Assembly (NCBI RefSeq): GCF_003605735.1
Contig: NZ_QXTJ01000026.1
Location: 327,512 to 391,511, forward strand
Length of the DNA stretch: 64,000 nucleotides
Source of the DNA: Pseudomonas sp. LS-2
Lineage (GTDB): Bacteria > Pseudomonadota > Gammaproteobacteria > Pseudomonadales > Pseudomonadaceae
Direction of reading: 5' to 3'
This document shows positions 44,870-53,036 of the stretch, piece by piece; position 1 is the stretch's first letter, and the number at the start of each line of letters is the position of its first letter. A model generated the notes under the pieces. The model did no database searches. It saw only the letters and a program-made list of their open reading frames with translations, and was not told the DNA's origin. The translations under genes were made by a program, and so were the position numbers.

Positions 44870-46114
44870 ATGCTGGATATTGTTGCTGTATTTCTCTGTA
44901 TCACAGCGGTTCTCGCTTTCTTCAATCGTCGGTATGTGGGACTGCCATCTGCGATAGGCGTCATGGGCATTGCACTTGGCCTGTCTCTGCTGAATATGGC
45001 CATGGATGCAATGGGCTTTCACGCTCTTCACTCGCTCGAACAATCGCTGGTCGAGTCCATCGATTTTTCAGAGCTCCTTATGCAAGGAATGCTCTCTTTG
45101 CTTTTGTTTGCCGGAGCATTGCATGTAAACCTCTCTGAGCTCCGAGCTTACCGATGGCAGGTCGCTTCACTCGCGGTCGTCGGAACGACCGCGTCAACGC
45201 TGATTATTGGATATGGGCTCTGGGCATTGCTATCTCTCACGTCTTTGGAGCTACCACTTTCCTATTGCTTGGTATTCGGGGCTCTGATTTCACCGACTGA
45301 TCCCATCGCTGTAATGGGTATTCTAAAGTCTGCAGGCGCCCCGAAAAGTGTTGAGCTGGTGATCGCCGGTGAATCACTTTTCAACGACGGTGTAAGCGTT
45401 GTCTTGTTTTCGCTGATCGTGGCGATGATAGCCAGTGGTGAAACGCCTTCTGTAATGGGGGCATCGCAATTGTTGCTTCTGGAGGCAGGTGGTGGCGCAA
45501 TCTTGGGTGCCGCTGTTGGTTATGCCACCTACCTGATGCTCAAAAGCATCGACAGCTACCAAGAGGAGGTTCTGATTACGCTGGCAGCGGTGCTCGGCGG
45601 TTACGCTTTGGCAACCCACCTCCACGTTTCTGGCCCGTTAGCGATGGTGGTGATGGGATTGATCGTCGGAAACCAAGGCCGCTCATATGCCATGTCCCAA
45701 CAAACTGAAAAACACGTGGACATGTTCTGGGAGCTCATTGACGAAATTCTCAATGCCGTATTATTCGTACTCATTGGCCTGGAGGTAGTGCTGATCCAGT
45801 TCTCCAACCCGCTAATAACGACGGGGCTGGTCGTCATAGCGCTTACTCTACTGTCGAGGCTGCTCACTGTAGGTCTGCCAATACGTCTGCTCGGACAACG
45901 CTTCCGCCTGCCGAGCGGTTCTTGGAGCGTATTGACCTGGGGAGGTCTTCGCGGGGGAATATCAGTGGCCTTAGCTCTGTCTCTGCCCGCCGGCGATGCT
46001 CGAGATGTCGTCGTATCACTCACCTATCTGGTGGTGATCTTTTCGATTCTTATCCAAGGTATGTCCATCGGAACGTTGGTCAAGCGCGTTATACCCTGCG
46101 CTGGCCCACGTTGA
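44870..46114 (+). CDS. Sodium/proton antiporter, CPA1 (NhaP) family
   Basis: 414 aa, about 12 membrane helices. CPA1 markers: GALISPTDPIAVMGIL (TDP unwound helix, about 140-155), VIAGESLFNDGVSVVLFSL (Asn-Asp ion-binding pair, about 164-182), and LTWGGLRGGISVALALSLP near the C-terminus (conserved Arg). Exchanges cytoplasmic Na+ or K+ for protons. CAAAGGGAG precedes the ATG. Shares a 246-bp divergent region with DUF2254. Confidence 0.9.
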   Translation: MLDIVAVFLCITAVLAFFNRRYVGLPSAIGVMGIALGLSLLNMAMDAMGFHALHSLEQSLVESIDFSELLMQGMLSLLLFAGALHVNLSELRAYRWQVASLAVVGTTASTLIIGYGLWALLSLTSLELPLSYCLVFGALISPTDPIAVMGILKSAGAPKSVELVIAGESLFNDGVSVVLFSLIVAMIASGETPSVMGASQLLLLEAGGGAILGAAVGYATYLMLKSIDSYQEEVLITLAAVLGGYALATHLHVSGPLAMVVMGLIVGNQGRSYAMSQQTEKHVDMFWELIDEILNAVLFVLIGLEVVLIQFSNPLITTGLVVIALTLLSRLLTVGLPIRLLGQRFRLPSGSWSVLTWGGLRGGISVALALSLPAGDARDVVVSLTYLVVIFSILIQGMSIGTLVKRVIPCAGPR

Positions 46115-46439
46115 GTGAGCCCGCTCTGAGTTAAGCGAAGTCCTGATGCATTTGAAATCCCCCGCTGCCACTGCAGCTATCAAAGAAAGCGGCGTGATTC
46201 CCACACCCTGTCACAGGGCTGGATGCAGCGGGCCTCCGTTTGAGGCGGTAATATCGAGATCCGCCTCGTCCTCGATCAAAGAATTTGCGACGCGCCATGA
46301 AAAGAAACAAGAGAGCAGAGCCGCACATACTCAGGAAGTAACCCCGCAGCCAGGCATAGGGTTCGCCGAGGTAAAGCAGCAGATAAAATGGCGTCGCGAC
46401 GACGCCATACCTATCTTGGGCTGATGCGCTCGGGTGCTT
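46115..46439. other. Gap downstream of antiporter
   Basis: About 325 bp with open frames on both strands but no ribosome site and no recognisable product. Probably the remains of a lost gene. Confidence 0.3.
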
Positions 46440-46766
46440 TTATGCTGCCATCGCCTCACAGGCTTTAGCGCACGACAGACAAGCCTCTGAACATTTCTGA
46501 CAATGCTCTGCTTCATGTTTGCCACACTCCTTGGCGCAAGCTCGACAAGCCTCGGCACATATCCGGCAAATCTCGGCGGCCAGTGAACTATCTCTTGCCA
46601 TGAGCTTGGCTGCGAGTAAGCACATATCTGCGCAATCCCGATCCAGCTTGATGCAATCTGCCATCATCTGAACGTCTTGCTCTTTCAAGCAAGACGACGC
46701 GCAAGTTTCGCATGCCACCGCACACCGCATGCACTCGGAAATACAATCTTCGAAAGCGCTGTTCAT
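46440..46766 (-). CDS. Four-helix-bundle copper-binding protein (DUF326/Csp-like)
   Basis: 108 aa, extremely Cys-rich, with CxxxC pairs along each helix: CISECMRCAVACETCASSC, CIKLDRDCADMC, ICRICAEACRACAKEC and CQKCSEACLSCAKACEAM, with His near 85. This is the cytosolic copper storage protein-like pattern, in which thiols inside a helical bundle hold many Cu(I) ions. No signal peptide, so cytosolic type. AGGAG precedes the ATG at 46766. No copper pump or regulator is adjacent. Confidence 0.87.
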   Translation of the reverse strand: MNSAFEDCISECMRCAVACETCASSCLKEQDVQMMADCIKLDRDCADMCLLAAKLMARDSSLAAEICRICAEACRACAKECGKHEAEHCQKCSEACLSCAKACEAMAA

Positions 46767-46909
46767 CAGAACTCCTCCACTGTGGATTGTGATTCACAAC
46801 GTCCGACTCGGGCTTTGACAGGAAGGTTTCGTAAATTTTCTGACGGGGTGCCTAGCGTATCCAGCCAGAAGGGGAGCTATGGTAATCGCTGTCGATCTAC
46901 AAGCAGATC

Positions 46910-48487
46910 TCAGTGCCCCTCGTATTCATGGGATTGCTCGGATCGAGCAATCGCAACCCCGCTTTTTCCGAACTGCTTGATCTCATACATCGCGCGGTCA
47001 GCTGCCTTAATCAGCGTATCGATATCCCGACCGTTGTCGGGACAGAACGAAATGCCCACGCTACACGAAAGCGAGATTGTTCTCGTCTTCAATGCTATCG
47101 GCTCCTGGATGGTTCGTAAGATCCTCTTCGCCTCGTCTTCGACAGCCTGTCGGCTTACCGAATCAGCTATGAGTACAACGAATTCATCCCCGCCATAGCG
47201 AGCCACTGTGTCGCTTGAGCGAGATGCCCGTGTCATTCGAGAAGCGATGATTTGAAGCGCCTGATCGCCAACGGCGTGGCCTTCCGTATCGTTGATTTCC
47301 TTAAAATCGTCCAGATCGATGAGCAGTACAGCGAACGGAATGTCCTGGATTGTGTACCGAGTCAAGGCATGTTCAAAACGCTCTGTCAGCAAATAGCGGT
47401 TGGCTAGACCGGTTAAGACGTCATGACTGGCGAGATAGACAGAACGCGAATGTTCAGCTTCTGCTTTGTGAATAGCTTTGAAATGCCGCATGACCGCCAT
47501 GGGTGTGAGAAAGCCCAGCGCCATCAACACCAAAAGGATGATGGACGTTTCAGGGCCCAGGACATCTTCCAAACGCAGTTGGCGTTCGTATAGCAGTGTC
47601 ATTGGTTGTGACGCGCTCCCAATCTCGACCTGCTGCTTGAAACGAGGAAACAGCGTCAAATCGATCCAACCCGCTTCAGGGGGCGGGATCGATAAAACCG
47701 TACTCTCTGCGCCAGGTTCCGCGTTGAGCTGTGCCCTGATTCCTATCGCTGGATCGACATTGCCCTCGTTGATCGCCTTCAACAGCGAATCCGCGCTTAT
47801 AACCAACATGGCAACCATGGTGCTTCCAAAGAAGTTGGGCAGCGCCTGTTTCTCCTTCCTCTCAGGGCGAATGACTGTGCGTAGAAGAATGTAGGCACTT
47901 CCGCCTTCGTACATCGAAAAAAGCGGCGATGCGACAGCCCTAGCCGTATTGCGACTTTTTATCAAAGCGCTGGAAAGGTGGGGAACGGTCTCTAATCTCA
48001 CCCCGTAGATTTCCGCAGCCTTAGGCAAAGGCGGGTACATGAAAAGGATTGGCCAAGTTTCCTTTAAAGCGTCGTAGGGTGCTCTGGCCTGCTCGCTGAC
48101 GTTTGGGAATTGTTTCAGCTTGAAGTCTGGATTCCAGGTTCGCCTGAGCAATGCCTGAAAATTCGCTTGTTCCGCAACTGGCACGGCCCGAGCGACCTCA
48201 AGCATGTAGATGTGGGGGTAGGCGGCTGAAACTGCCGCTGCATAGCGTGCCGCAGACTCCGTATCGCTCTGGTCGACGGCCTGTAGGAATGCTGAGAATC
48301 CCGCCAAGACGGCATCGTTGGTATCCAGTTGGTTGCGGACGATCCCGGAGACGTCATGCACGTAGCCCGCAAATCGAGTTTCCTGGCGTTGGGTTTCGGC
48401 TTTTATTAGCGCGAAGGCGCAGAAAACAAGTAAACCCAGCGTGAGGATGATGAACCCAGCGAAAGCATAGCGGCGAGGTAGCGGCAC
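46910..48487 (-). CDS. Membrane diguanylate cyclase with CHASE sensor domain
   Basis: 525 aa. Membrane helix at 8-28, periplasmic CHASE-type domain (about 40-310; AAAVSAAYPHIYMLEVARAV, WPILFMYPP), second helix at 320-340, and GGDEF domain (350-515). The active site is intact: ARYGGDEFVVLI, with an RSSD inhibitory I-site five residues upstream, and LIDLDDFKEIND for GTP/Mg binding. Synthesises cyclic di-GMP in response to an extracellular signal, and should be product-inhibited. No EAL domain. Confidence 0.92.
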   Translation of the reverse strand: MPLPRRYAFAGFIILTLGLLVFCAFALIKAETQRQETRFAGYVHDVSGIVRNQLDTNDAVLAGFSAFLQAVDQSDTESAARYAAAVSAAYPHIYMLEVARAVPVAEQANFQALLRRTWNPDFKLKQFPNVSEQARAPYDALKETWPILFMYPPLPKAAEIYGVRLETVPHLSSALIKSRNTARAVASPLFSMYEGGSAYILLRTVIRPERKEKQALPNFFGSTMVAMLVISADSLLKAINEGNVDPAIGIRAQLNAEPGAESTVLSIPPPEAGWIDLTLFPRFKQQVEIGSASQPMTLLYERQLRLEDVLGPETSIILLVLMALGFLTPMAVMRHFKAIHKAEAEHSRSVYLASHDVLTGLANRYLLTERFEHALTRYTIQDIPFAVLLIDLDDFKEINDTEGHAVGDQALQIIASRMTRASRSSDTVARYGGDEFVVLIADSVSRQAVEDEAKRILRTIQEPIALKTRTISLSCSVGISFCPDNGRDIDTLIKAADRAMYEIKQFGKSGVAIARSEQSHEYEGH

Positions 48488-48714
48488 GACTCATCCCACA
48501 TCGCGCACGGCGCGCTGACGTTAAAAAGGGTAATACGAGCCTCTGTTTTCACACAGCAGGCGTCGACGTTTGCTCAGGGACGTCAGCATGTCTACAACGG
48601 ATCGATCTACGGCAAAGGCTAGCAAAGGGCCACAATCGTGTCTAACTAAAAGATGATTCGGCTTGCTCACGCTGGTTGCAGACTACTCGTAGGTCGAGGA
48701 GCGAAGCCGGGGTC

Positions 48715-49125
48715 ATGAACATAGGCGAAATATCGAGCTATACGTGCCCCGACTGTCATGGAGTTCTGGTGCAAATCAGAGAAGGTTCGATTGTCAGATT
48801 TCGATGCCATACCGGACATGCATTTTCGATAGAGACCTTGATCGCTGAGGTTAACGCCGCGATTGTTACTGGATTGTGGGACACGCTAAGAGCGGTTGAA
48901 GAAAAAATCATGCTCCTTCGTCAGATGGGTGAGTTGGCGGAAACGCAACGCTCAATCAAGGATGCTGAGTTTTGCCGATCCCAGGCAAAGAGTGCTGAAG
49001 AACGTCTCAAGCCGTTGCCTGAGCTCGTACCGGATCCTGGCTTATACCAATTGATTTTGAACGTTACCGTGCCCAGAAATGCTCCAGATGTCGCGCAGGC
49101 ATTCTTTGATAGAGGGCTAACGTAG
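48715..49125 (+). CDS. Orphan CheB C-terminal zinc-ribbon domain
   Basis: 136 aa matching only the C-terminal extension of long Pseudomonas CheB-type proteins: YTCPDCHGVLVQIREGSIVRFRCHTGHAFS (a Cys2/Cys-His zinc ribbon) then LWDTLRAVEEKIMLLRQMGELAE helix. The preceding methylesterase domain is absent here, but a lone methylesterase domain occurs at 60082-60672 on the same strand. Start ATG 48715 is conventional; a TTG start 13 codons earlier is possible. Either a truncated gene or a separately used domain. Confidence 0.75.
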   Translation: MNIGEISSYTCPDCHGVLVQIREGSIVRFRCHTGHAFSIETLIAEVNAAIVTGLWDTLRAVEEKIMLLRQMGELAETQRSIKDAEFCRSQAKSAEERLKPLPELVPDPGLYQLILNVTVPRNAPDVAQAFFDRGLT

Positions 49126-49272
49126 GCAGGTTCGCGCCCGTTTTTGACGTCTAGACGAACTCGAGCCATCCTCCAAGCCGTCGGCAGATGCCTAGCCCCA
49201 CGGAAATTATCGGCGAGATCGGACGGCTGCGAATAGCTGCTGTAGACGCTATAGGCCGGGCGTTGAATAGCC

Positions 49273-49683
49273 TCAGACCCGCTTGAGTGCAACGCCCGGC
49301 TGTAACAAGTCACCAACTGTCTGCATCAACTCCGACACCGCCCACGGCTTCTGTAGGTAGGCAACTCCGTCGGGGAGAGTTTCCGGATCTAATTCATAGC
49401 CGCTGGTCACAATGACGGCGATATGTGGCCACTTAGCTTTGAACATAGCCGCAAGCTCAGTACCACGCAGCTGACCCGGTACTCCGTGATCAGCAATCAA
49501 CAACGAACAGTACCCATGGTTGTCGAGAACGTGGATTAGCGCGTCGTCTGCGGTGCCAAACGTTACAACCCTTGCATTGATCCCGGAGAGGATGTCTTGC
49601 ATCAGAGGACGCAATATCTCATCGTCCTCCACGACTACAACATCTCCACTCAGAGGAAGAAGGCCATTCCAATCTGCGATCAC
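49273..49683 (-). CDS. Single-domain response regulator
   Basis: 136 aa receiver only. VVVVEDDEILRPLMQDIL gives the acidic pocket, LLIADHGVPGQLRG the phospho-accepting Asp, VIVTSGY the Thr/Ser position, and YLQKPWAVSELM the conserved Lys. No output domain, so it probably relays phosphate. Closest relatives in style are the C-terminal receivers of hybrid kinases such as the one at 54898-56847, its likely partner. Confidence 0.87.
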   Translation of the reverse strand: MIADWNGLLPLSGDVVVVEDDEILRPLMQDILSGINARVVTFGTADDALIHVLDNHGYCSLLIADHGVPGQLRGTELAAMFKAKWPHIAVIVTSGYELDPETLPDGVAYLQKPWAVSELMQTVGDLLQPGVALKRV

Positions 49684-49703
49684 TTACCCGTTCCCAGAAG
49701 TAG

Positions 49704-50084
49704 TCAGAGGTGTCTGTAAGATTTTTGAGTCCAAGGCCCGAAAATCAGGTCGTCCGGAGCAACAGGTACGATAGGTAGACTTTCCTTGGATAGCTGATAA
49801 TGCCTCCCGGAGGTAAACGATGGAGGCGGACATCGCACCGCGTTACAAGCAATCGCCATAGCACCGTTTCCTGGAGGGAAGTACACGGACACCTCAGAAG
49901 TCTCCAAGTCTTCAGATACGAGCCAGCATCGTTCGGACGTCACCTCTCTATCCAAACGGTAGCGTAGGTCGCGCAACTCTCGGAGTGACTGATACACCTG
50001 CCCGCCGATACCTACGTATTTTCGATGCCATTGTTCCATCGCAAGGGCTCTACTATGCGCGTTCACAGCTGCAGAGTGTTGCAT
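49704..50084 (-). CDS. Hypothetical protein (126 aa)
   Basis: Unrecognised. Helical first half (MEQWHRKYVGIGGQVYQSLRELRDLRYRL) and a beta-rich second half (CWLVSEDLETSEVSVYFPPGNGA, YQLSKESLPIVPVAPDDLIFG). ATG 50084 or the internal ATG 50039 could start it; neither has a strong ribosome site. Ends 20 bp before the response regulator start and could form an operon with it. Confidence 0.5.
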   Translation of the reverse strand: MQHSAAVNAHSRALAMEQWHRKYVGIGGQVYQSLRELRDLRYRLDREVTSERCWLVSEDLETSEVSVYFPPGNGAMAIACNAVRCPPPSFTSGRHYQLSKESLPIVPVAPDDLIFGPWTQKSYRHL

Positions 50085-50160
50085 CGATGTCGAACCGGCG
50101 CTAGCAGTTTCATCCGCGTTTGGAGGATGAGCTGGATTTTCAGATCGTCTTTGGCCTAGC

Positions 50161-50457
50161 CTAGACTGTTCGCGGGCAGAGGTTCCACCGTACCTTGGTC
50201 ACGCTGTGTGCTTCCGCAACGGTTTGTACGACGCTGAGATATACCCGCGTTGGTAAGCATTGGTCTGGCAGTCCAGAAGCGAGAGCCGCAATTATCCAAG
50301 CATCGGTGTCGGTCATTTTGTAGGCATCATGAAGCGTGACTTTTTTGACCCCTCGAAGGACGTAATGTATTTCGTATGTGTTGGGCGATCTACCGGGAAA
50401 TTTATGACAAGTCTCCGGTTGTTTAGGCGGCTGCCGCATGGCTATGCAATTGACCAT
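50161..50457 (-). CDS. DUF6555-like protein 2
   Basis: 98 aa; core YEIHYVLRGVKKVTLHDAYKMTDTDAWIIAALASGLPD parallels YRIDYLLRGAYKSFYIRSSSMDDPEAWHWA of the upstream neighbour, and both end in a V(T/D)xVxW strand. So these are tandem paralogs. ATG 50457 overlaps the preceding stop by 16 nt, suggesting coupled translation; ATG 50439 is an alternative. Family role unknown. Confidence 0.6.
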   Translation of the reverse strand: MVNCIAMRQPPKQPETCHKFPGRSPNTYEIHYVLRGVKKVTLHDAYKMTDTDAWIIAALASGLPDQCLPTRVYLSVVQTVAEAHSVTKVRWNLCPRTV

Positions 50458-50666
50458 TCTACGTCTGTAACGCCGAGTCGTTCCGCTTGGGGCTTGCTCA
50501 GCTTGGTGATAGGGTCATGGCGGTACTTTGGCAACTGACCCAGTCCCGCGTCTACTGTTGCCCAGTGCCATGCTTCGGGATCATCCATGGAAGAAGACCG
50601 GATGTAGAACGACTTGTAGGCCCCACGTAATAAATAATCGATTCGGTAGTGTTTTTCCTGCGCCAT
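50442..50666 (-). CDS. DUF6555-like protein 1
   Basis: 74 aa, MAQEKHYRIDYLLRGAYKSF start with AAGGAGA 8 nt upstream. Small alpha/beta protein family common in Pseudomonas, with conserved YxIDYLLRG and DPEAWHWA blocks. First of a tandem pair. Function unknown. Confidence 0.68.
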   Translation of the reverse strand: MAQEKHYRIDYLLRGAYKSFYIRSSSMDDPEAWHWATVDAGLGQLPKYRHDPITKLSKPQAERLGVTDVEWSIA

Positions 50667-50721
50667 TATCCCGTCTCCTTGGCATTGATCAACATAACTG
50701 ACTGGCAGAAAAGCGAAAAAT

Positions 50722-51066
50722 TCAGGCCGCGTTGATCACCACGTTGTATAGCCGCACGCGACCCTTCTCTTGCCATGTCTCGTCTGCGTCGGTCATCTCG
50801 CCATCGGATCCAGGCACGGCCTTTTCGGAATCGACCAGCTCTTCAAGGTACTCTTTGTGTTCGAGCCGGAAGTCGTGATGAAGCAGTGTTGCATCGTGTT
50901 TTTGCACACAATATTGCAGCGCTTGGGCGTCTCGCTTTACCCGCCCTTTATTCTTCTTCGGCTTGGCCAGACCTGTTGATTCGGGCTCGCATCGAAGTCT
51001 CGCATGCGATTGTATTTTTCGAGCTCCGTTTGCCCTACGACTTAGGGCCAGCACCATGCGTTTCAC
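50722..51066 (-). pseudogene. Fragment of DNA ligase D 3'-phosphoesterase domain
   Basis: Residues 45-75, RDAQALQYCVQKHDATLLHHDFRLE, match the start of the LigD phosphoesterase domain (normally VVQKHDARRLHYDFRLE, with metal-binding His and Asp). The expected continuation (LKSWAVPKGP...) is replaced by unrelated KEYLEELVDSEKAVPG, and no ligase or polymerase domain follows. It may still be translated as a 114-aa protein but cannot repair DNA ends alone. Confidence 0.6.
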
Positions 51067-51413
51067 TCGGTCACTCCAGCGAATGGATCACGTCATCCTG
51101 CAGCAAGCTTTGTTCGTCAGCCTGAACCTGCATGGCTTGGATTCAGAGCGTAATCCGTAGGTCTTCCAACGAGGCTAGGGTCTGATTTTTTTACTACATC
51201 CCCTCATCCCGCTAGGCAGGAAGCATCAAACCGGTTCAGGTTAACCGCGCCACCAATCCCCCTAGGCCCCTTCCCGTTGTGCTGTTAATCTCCCGGTGAA
51301 CCTGACGCTTCAGAAATAATGCGTCACCCGTCAAACGACCTCGCTCAAAATCAACGTTCGTGCTGCCCGGTTCAACGCCGGAGGTCTGCACTCAAATCCA
51401 GGAGCTTAGCAAC
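51067..51413. other. Control region upstream of the stressosome operon
   Basis: About 350 bp. It holds short inverted repeats (CGGTT-N6-AACCG near 51233) and C-rich runs but no structure I can name. The rsbR promoter must lie here. A T-run at 51187-51193 could belong to a terminator of unclear direction. Confidence 0.35.
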
Positions 51414-52268
51414 ATGGCTGTACTGCAACAGCAAACTGTAGACCTGCTGAAAACATCAGAAAAAGAACTCGCCGCTCGCTGGATGGCTGATCTTGAGGCT
51501 AGCGGCTCGACTCGTAACTTAAAGACCGATGAGATTAAACAGCAAACGACAGAGTTTCTGCGCTTGTTGACCTCAGTCTTGAGCGTAGGGGGTTCGCAAA
51601 GCATCACGGCTGCAGAATGGGAAGAAGTCCGCCAGTTTCTGGAAAAGCTCTCTCATCAGCGTGCTTTGGCCGGCCAAGACTCGCAACAGACGGCGGGCTT
51701 CATCTTTTCGCTTAAAGGCCCTTTATTTGCCTTCCTGCAAACTGAATACGCAGATAAGCCGGTTATCCTGGCCGAGCAACTTTGGGAACTGTCTCAGTTA
51801 CTTGATGCGCTCGGCATGCACACAATCCGCACGTATCAAAAGTCACGCGAAGCAGTGATCAAGCGCCAGCAGGAAGAGCTGCTGGAGCTTTCCACTCCTG
51901 TGGTCAAACTGTGGGATGGTGTGCTCGCACTGCCAATGATCGGCACTCTGGATTCCCAACGTACCCAAGTGGTGATGGAATCCTTGCTTCAGCGCATCGT
52001 CGACACAGGTTCCGAAATCGCCATCATCGACATTACCGGCGTTCCAACGGTGGACACGCTAGTAGCTCAACACCTGCTCAAAACCGTTACCGCGATTCGC
52101 TTGATGGGTGCCGATTGCATCATCAGCGGCGTGCGCCCGCAGATCGCACAGACCATCGTTCATCTGGGGCTTGATTTGCAAGGCGTCGTGACCAAGGCCA
52201 ATTTGGCAGACGCATTAGCGTTGGCGTTACGCCGCCTGGGCCTAACCGTTGCCAAGGCTGCGGTATAA
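51414..52268 (+). CDS. rsbR: RsbR-type stressosome sensor with STAS domain
   Basis: 284 aa scaffold subunit of the stressosome. N-terminal RsbRD-type helical domain (1-150; LLKTSEKELAARWMADLEA..., RTYQKSREAVIKRQQEELLELSTPVVKLWDG linker) and C-terminal STAS (160-275). IIDITGVPTVDTLVAQHLLKT carries the kinase-target Thr in VDT (residue 215) and GVRPQIAQTIVHLGLDL closes the domain. AGGAG sits 9 nt before ATG 51414. Co-assembles with RsbS; phosphorylation by RsbT frees RsbT. First gene of an operon running at least to 56847. Confidence 0.92.
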   Translation: MAVLQQQTVDLLKTSEKELAARWMADLEASGSTRNLKTDEIKQQTTEFLRLLTSVLSVGGSQSITAAEWEEVRQFLEKLSHQRALAGQDSQQTAGFIFSLKGPLFAFLQTEYADKPVILAEQLWELSQLLDALGMHTIRTYQKSREAVIKRQQEELLELSTPVVKLWDGVLALPMIGTLDSQRTQVVMESLLQRIVDTGSEIAIIDITGVPTVDTLVAQHLLKTVTAIRLMGADCIISGVRPQIAQTIVHLGLDLQGVVTKANLADALALALRRLGLTVAKAAV

Positions 52269-52272
52269 ACTC

Positions 52273-52635
52273 ATGGAGCGGATTCCAATTCTGCAAATGG
52301 GTGACTATCTGCTCGTTACTATTCAGGTGGATATGCATGACCAACTGGCGCTGACGTTACAAGACGACCTGTCTGAGCGCATTAGTAAGGTGTCAGCGCG
52401 TGGAGTGCTGATCGACATTTCGGCACTGGACATGGTCGACTCTTTCATTGGGCGCATGATCGGCATGATCTCAGGCCTGTCACGCATCATGGACGCCGAG
52501 ACTGTACTTGTTGGCATGCAGCCGGCGGTTGCGATCACTTTGGTCGAACTTGGCATGACGTTGCCCGGCGTCAGCACTGCGCTGAATGTCGAGCGGGGCA
52601 TGGCGCTGTTGCGTGAGCGAGCACATGTGCAATGA
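52273..52635 (+). CDS. rsbS: RsbS-type stressosome STAS protein
   Basis: 120-aa single STAS domain starting MERIPILQMGDYLLVTIQ. The phospho-acceptor Ser57 lies in DMVDSFIGRMIG, matching Ser59 of Bacillus RsbS. Four nt after the rsbR stop. It forms the stressosome core with RsbR and captures the RsbT kinase until phosphorylated. Overlaps rsbT by 4 nt. Confidence 0.92.
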   Translation: MERIPILQMGDYLLVTIQVDMHDQLALTLQDDLSERISKVSARGVLIDISALDMVDSFIGRMIGMISGLSRIMDAETVLVGMQPAVAITLVELGMTLPGVSTALNVERGMALLRERAHVQ

Positions 52636-53036
52636 ACGTTCGCAGCAGCGGCACTCAACGTATCCACATTGAGCAGGATGTAGTGCTTGCGCGGCAATTG
52701 GCGCGCAAGCTCGCGCAGGATTGTGGAATGCGTCTGATTGACCTGACCAAGCTGGTGACGGCGGTCAGCGAGTTGGCGCGTAACACGATGACCTACGGCT
52801 GCGGCGGTGATATGGACTGGCAAATCATCGAGGACGGGACGCGTACAGGGTTGCGCCTGACGTTTCGAGATGAAGGGCCTGGCATTCCTGACTTGAAACT
52901 GGCGATGACCGATGGCTGGACGTCTGGCGGTGGGCTCGGCTTGGGACTGACTGGCGCAAAGCGTTTGGTCGATGACTTTGAGTTGGAGACAGCTCCAGGC
53001 GCTGGCACCAGCGTGATGATCTGCAAATGGACGTGA
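52632..53036 (+). CDS. rsbT: RsbT-type serine/threonine switch kinase
   Basis: 134-aa GHKL kinase. N-box ELARNTMTYG, G1 box DEGPGIPD and G2 box GGGLGLGLTGAKRL are intact. It phosphorylates RsbS and RsbR, then leaves the stressosome to activate a downstream partner. In Bacillus the partner is RsbU; no RsbU is present here, so the SpoIIE-type protein encoded next, or the histidine kinase, is the candidate. Overlaps both neighbours. Confidence 0.92.
   Translation: MNVRSSGTQRIHIEQDVVLARQLARKLAQDCGMRLIDLTKLVTAVSELARNTMTYGCGGDMDWQIIEDGTRTGLRLTFRDEGPGIPDLKLAMTDGWTSGGGLGLGLTGAKRLVDDFELETAPGAGTSVMICKWT

Noticed and set aside
45374..46023. Minus-strand frames inside the antiporter gene
   Set aside because: Antisense shadows of an intact CPA1 antiporter.
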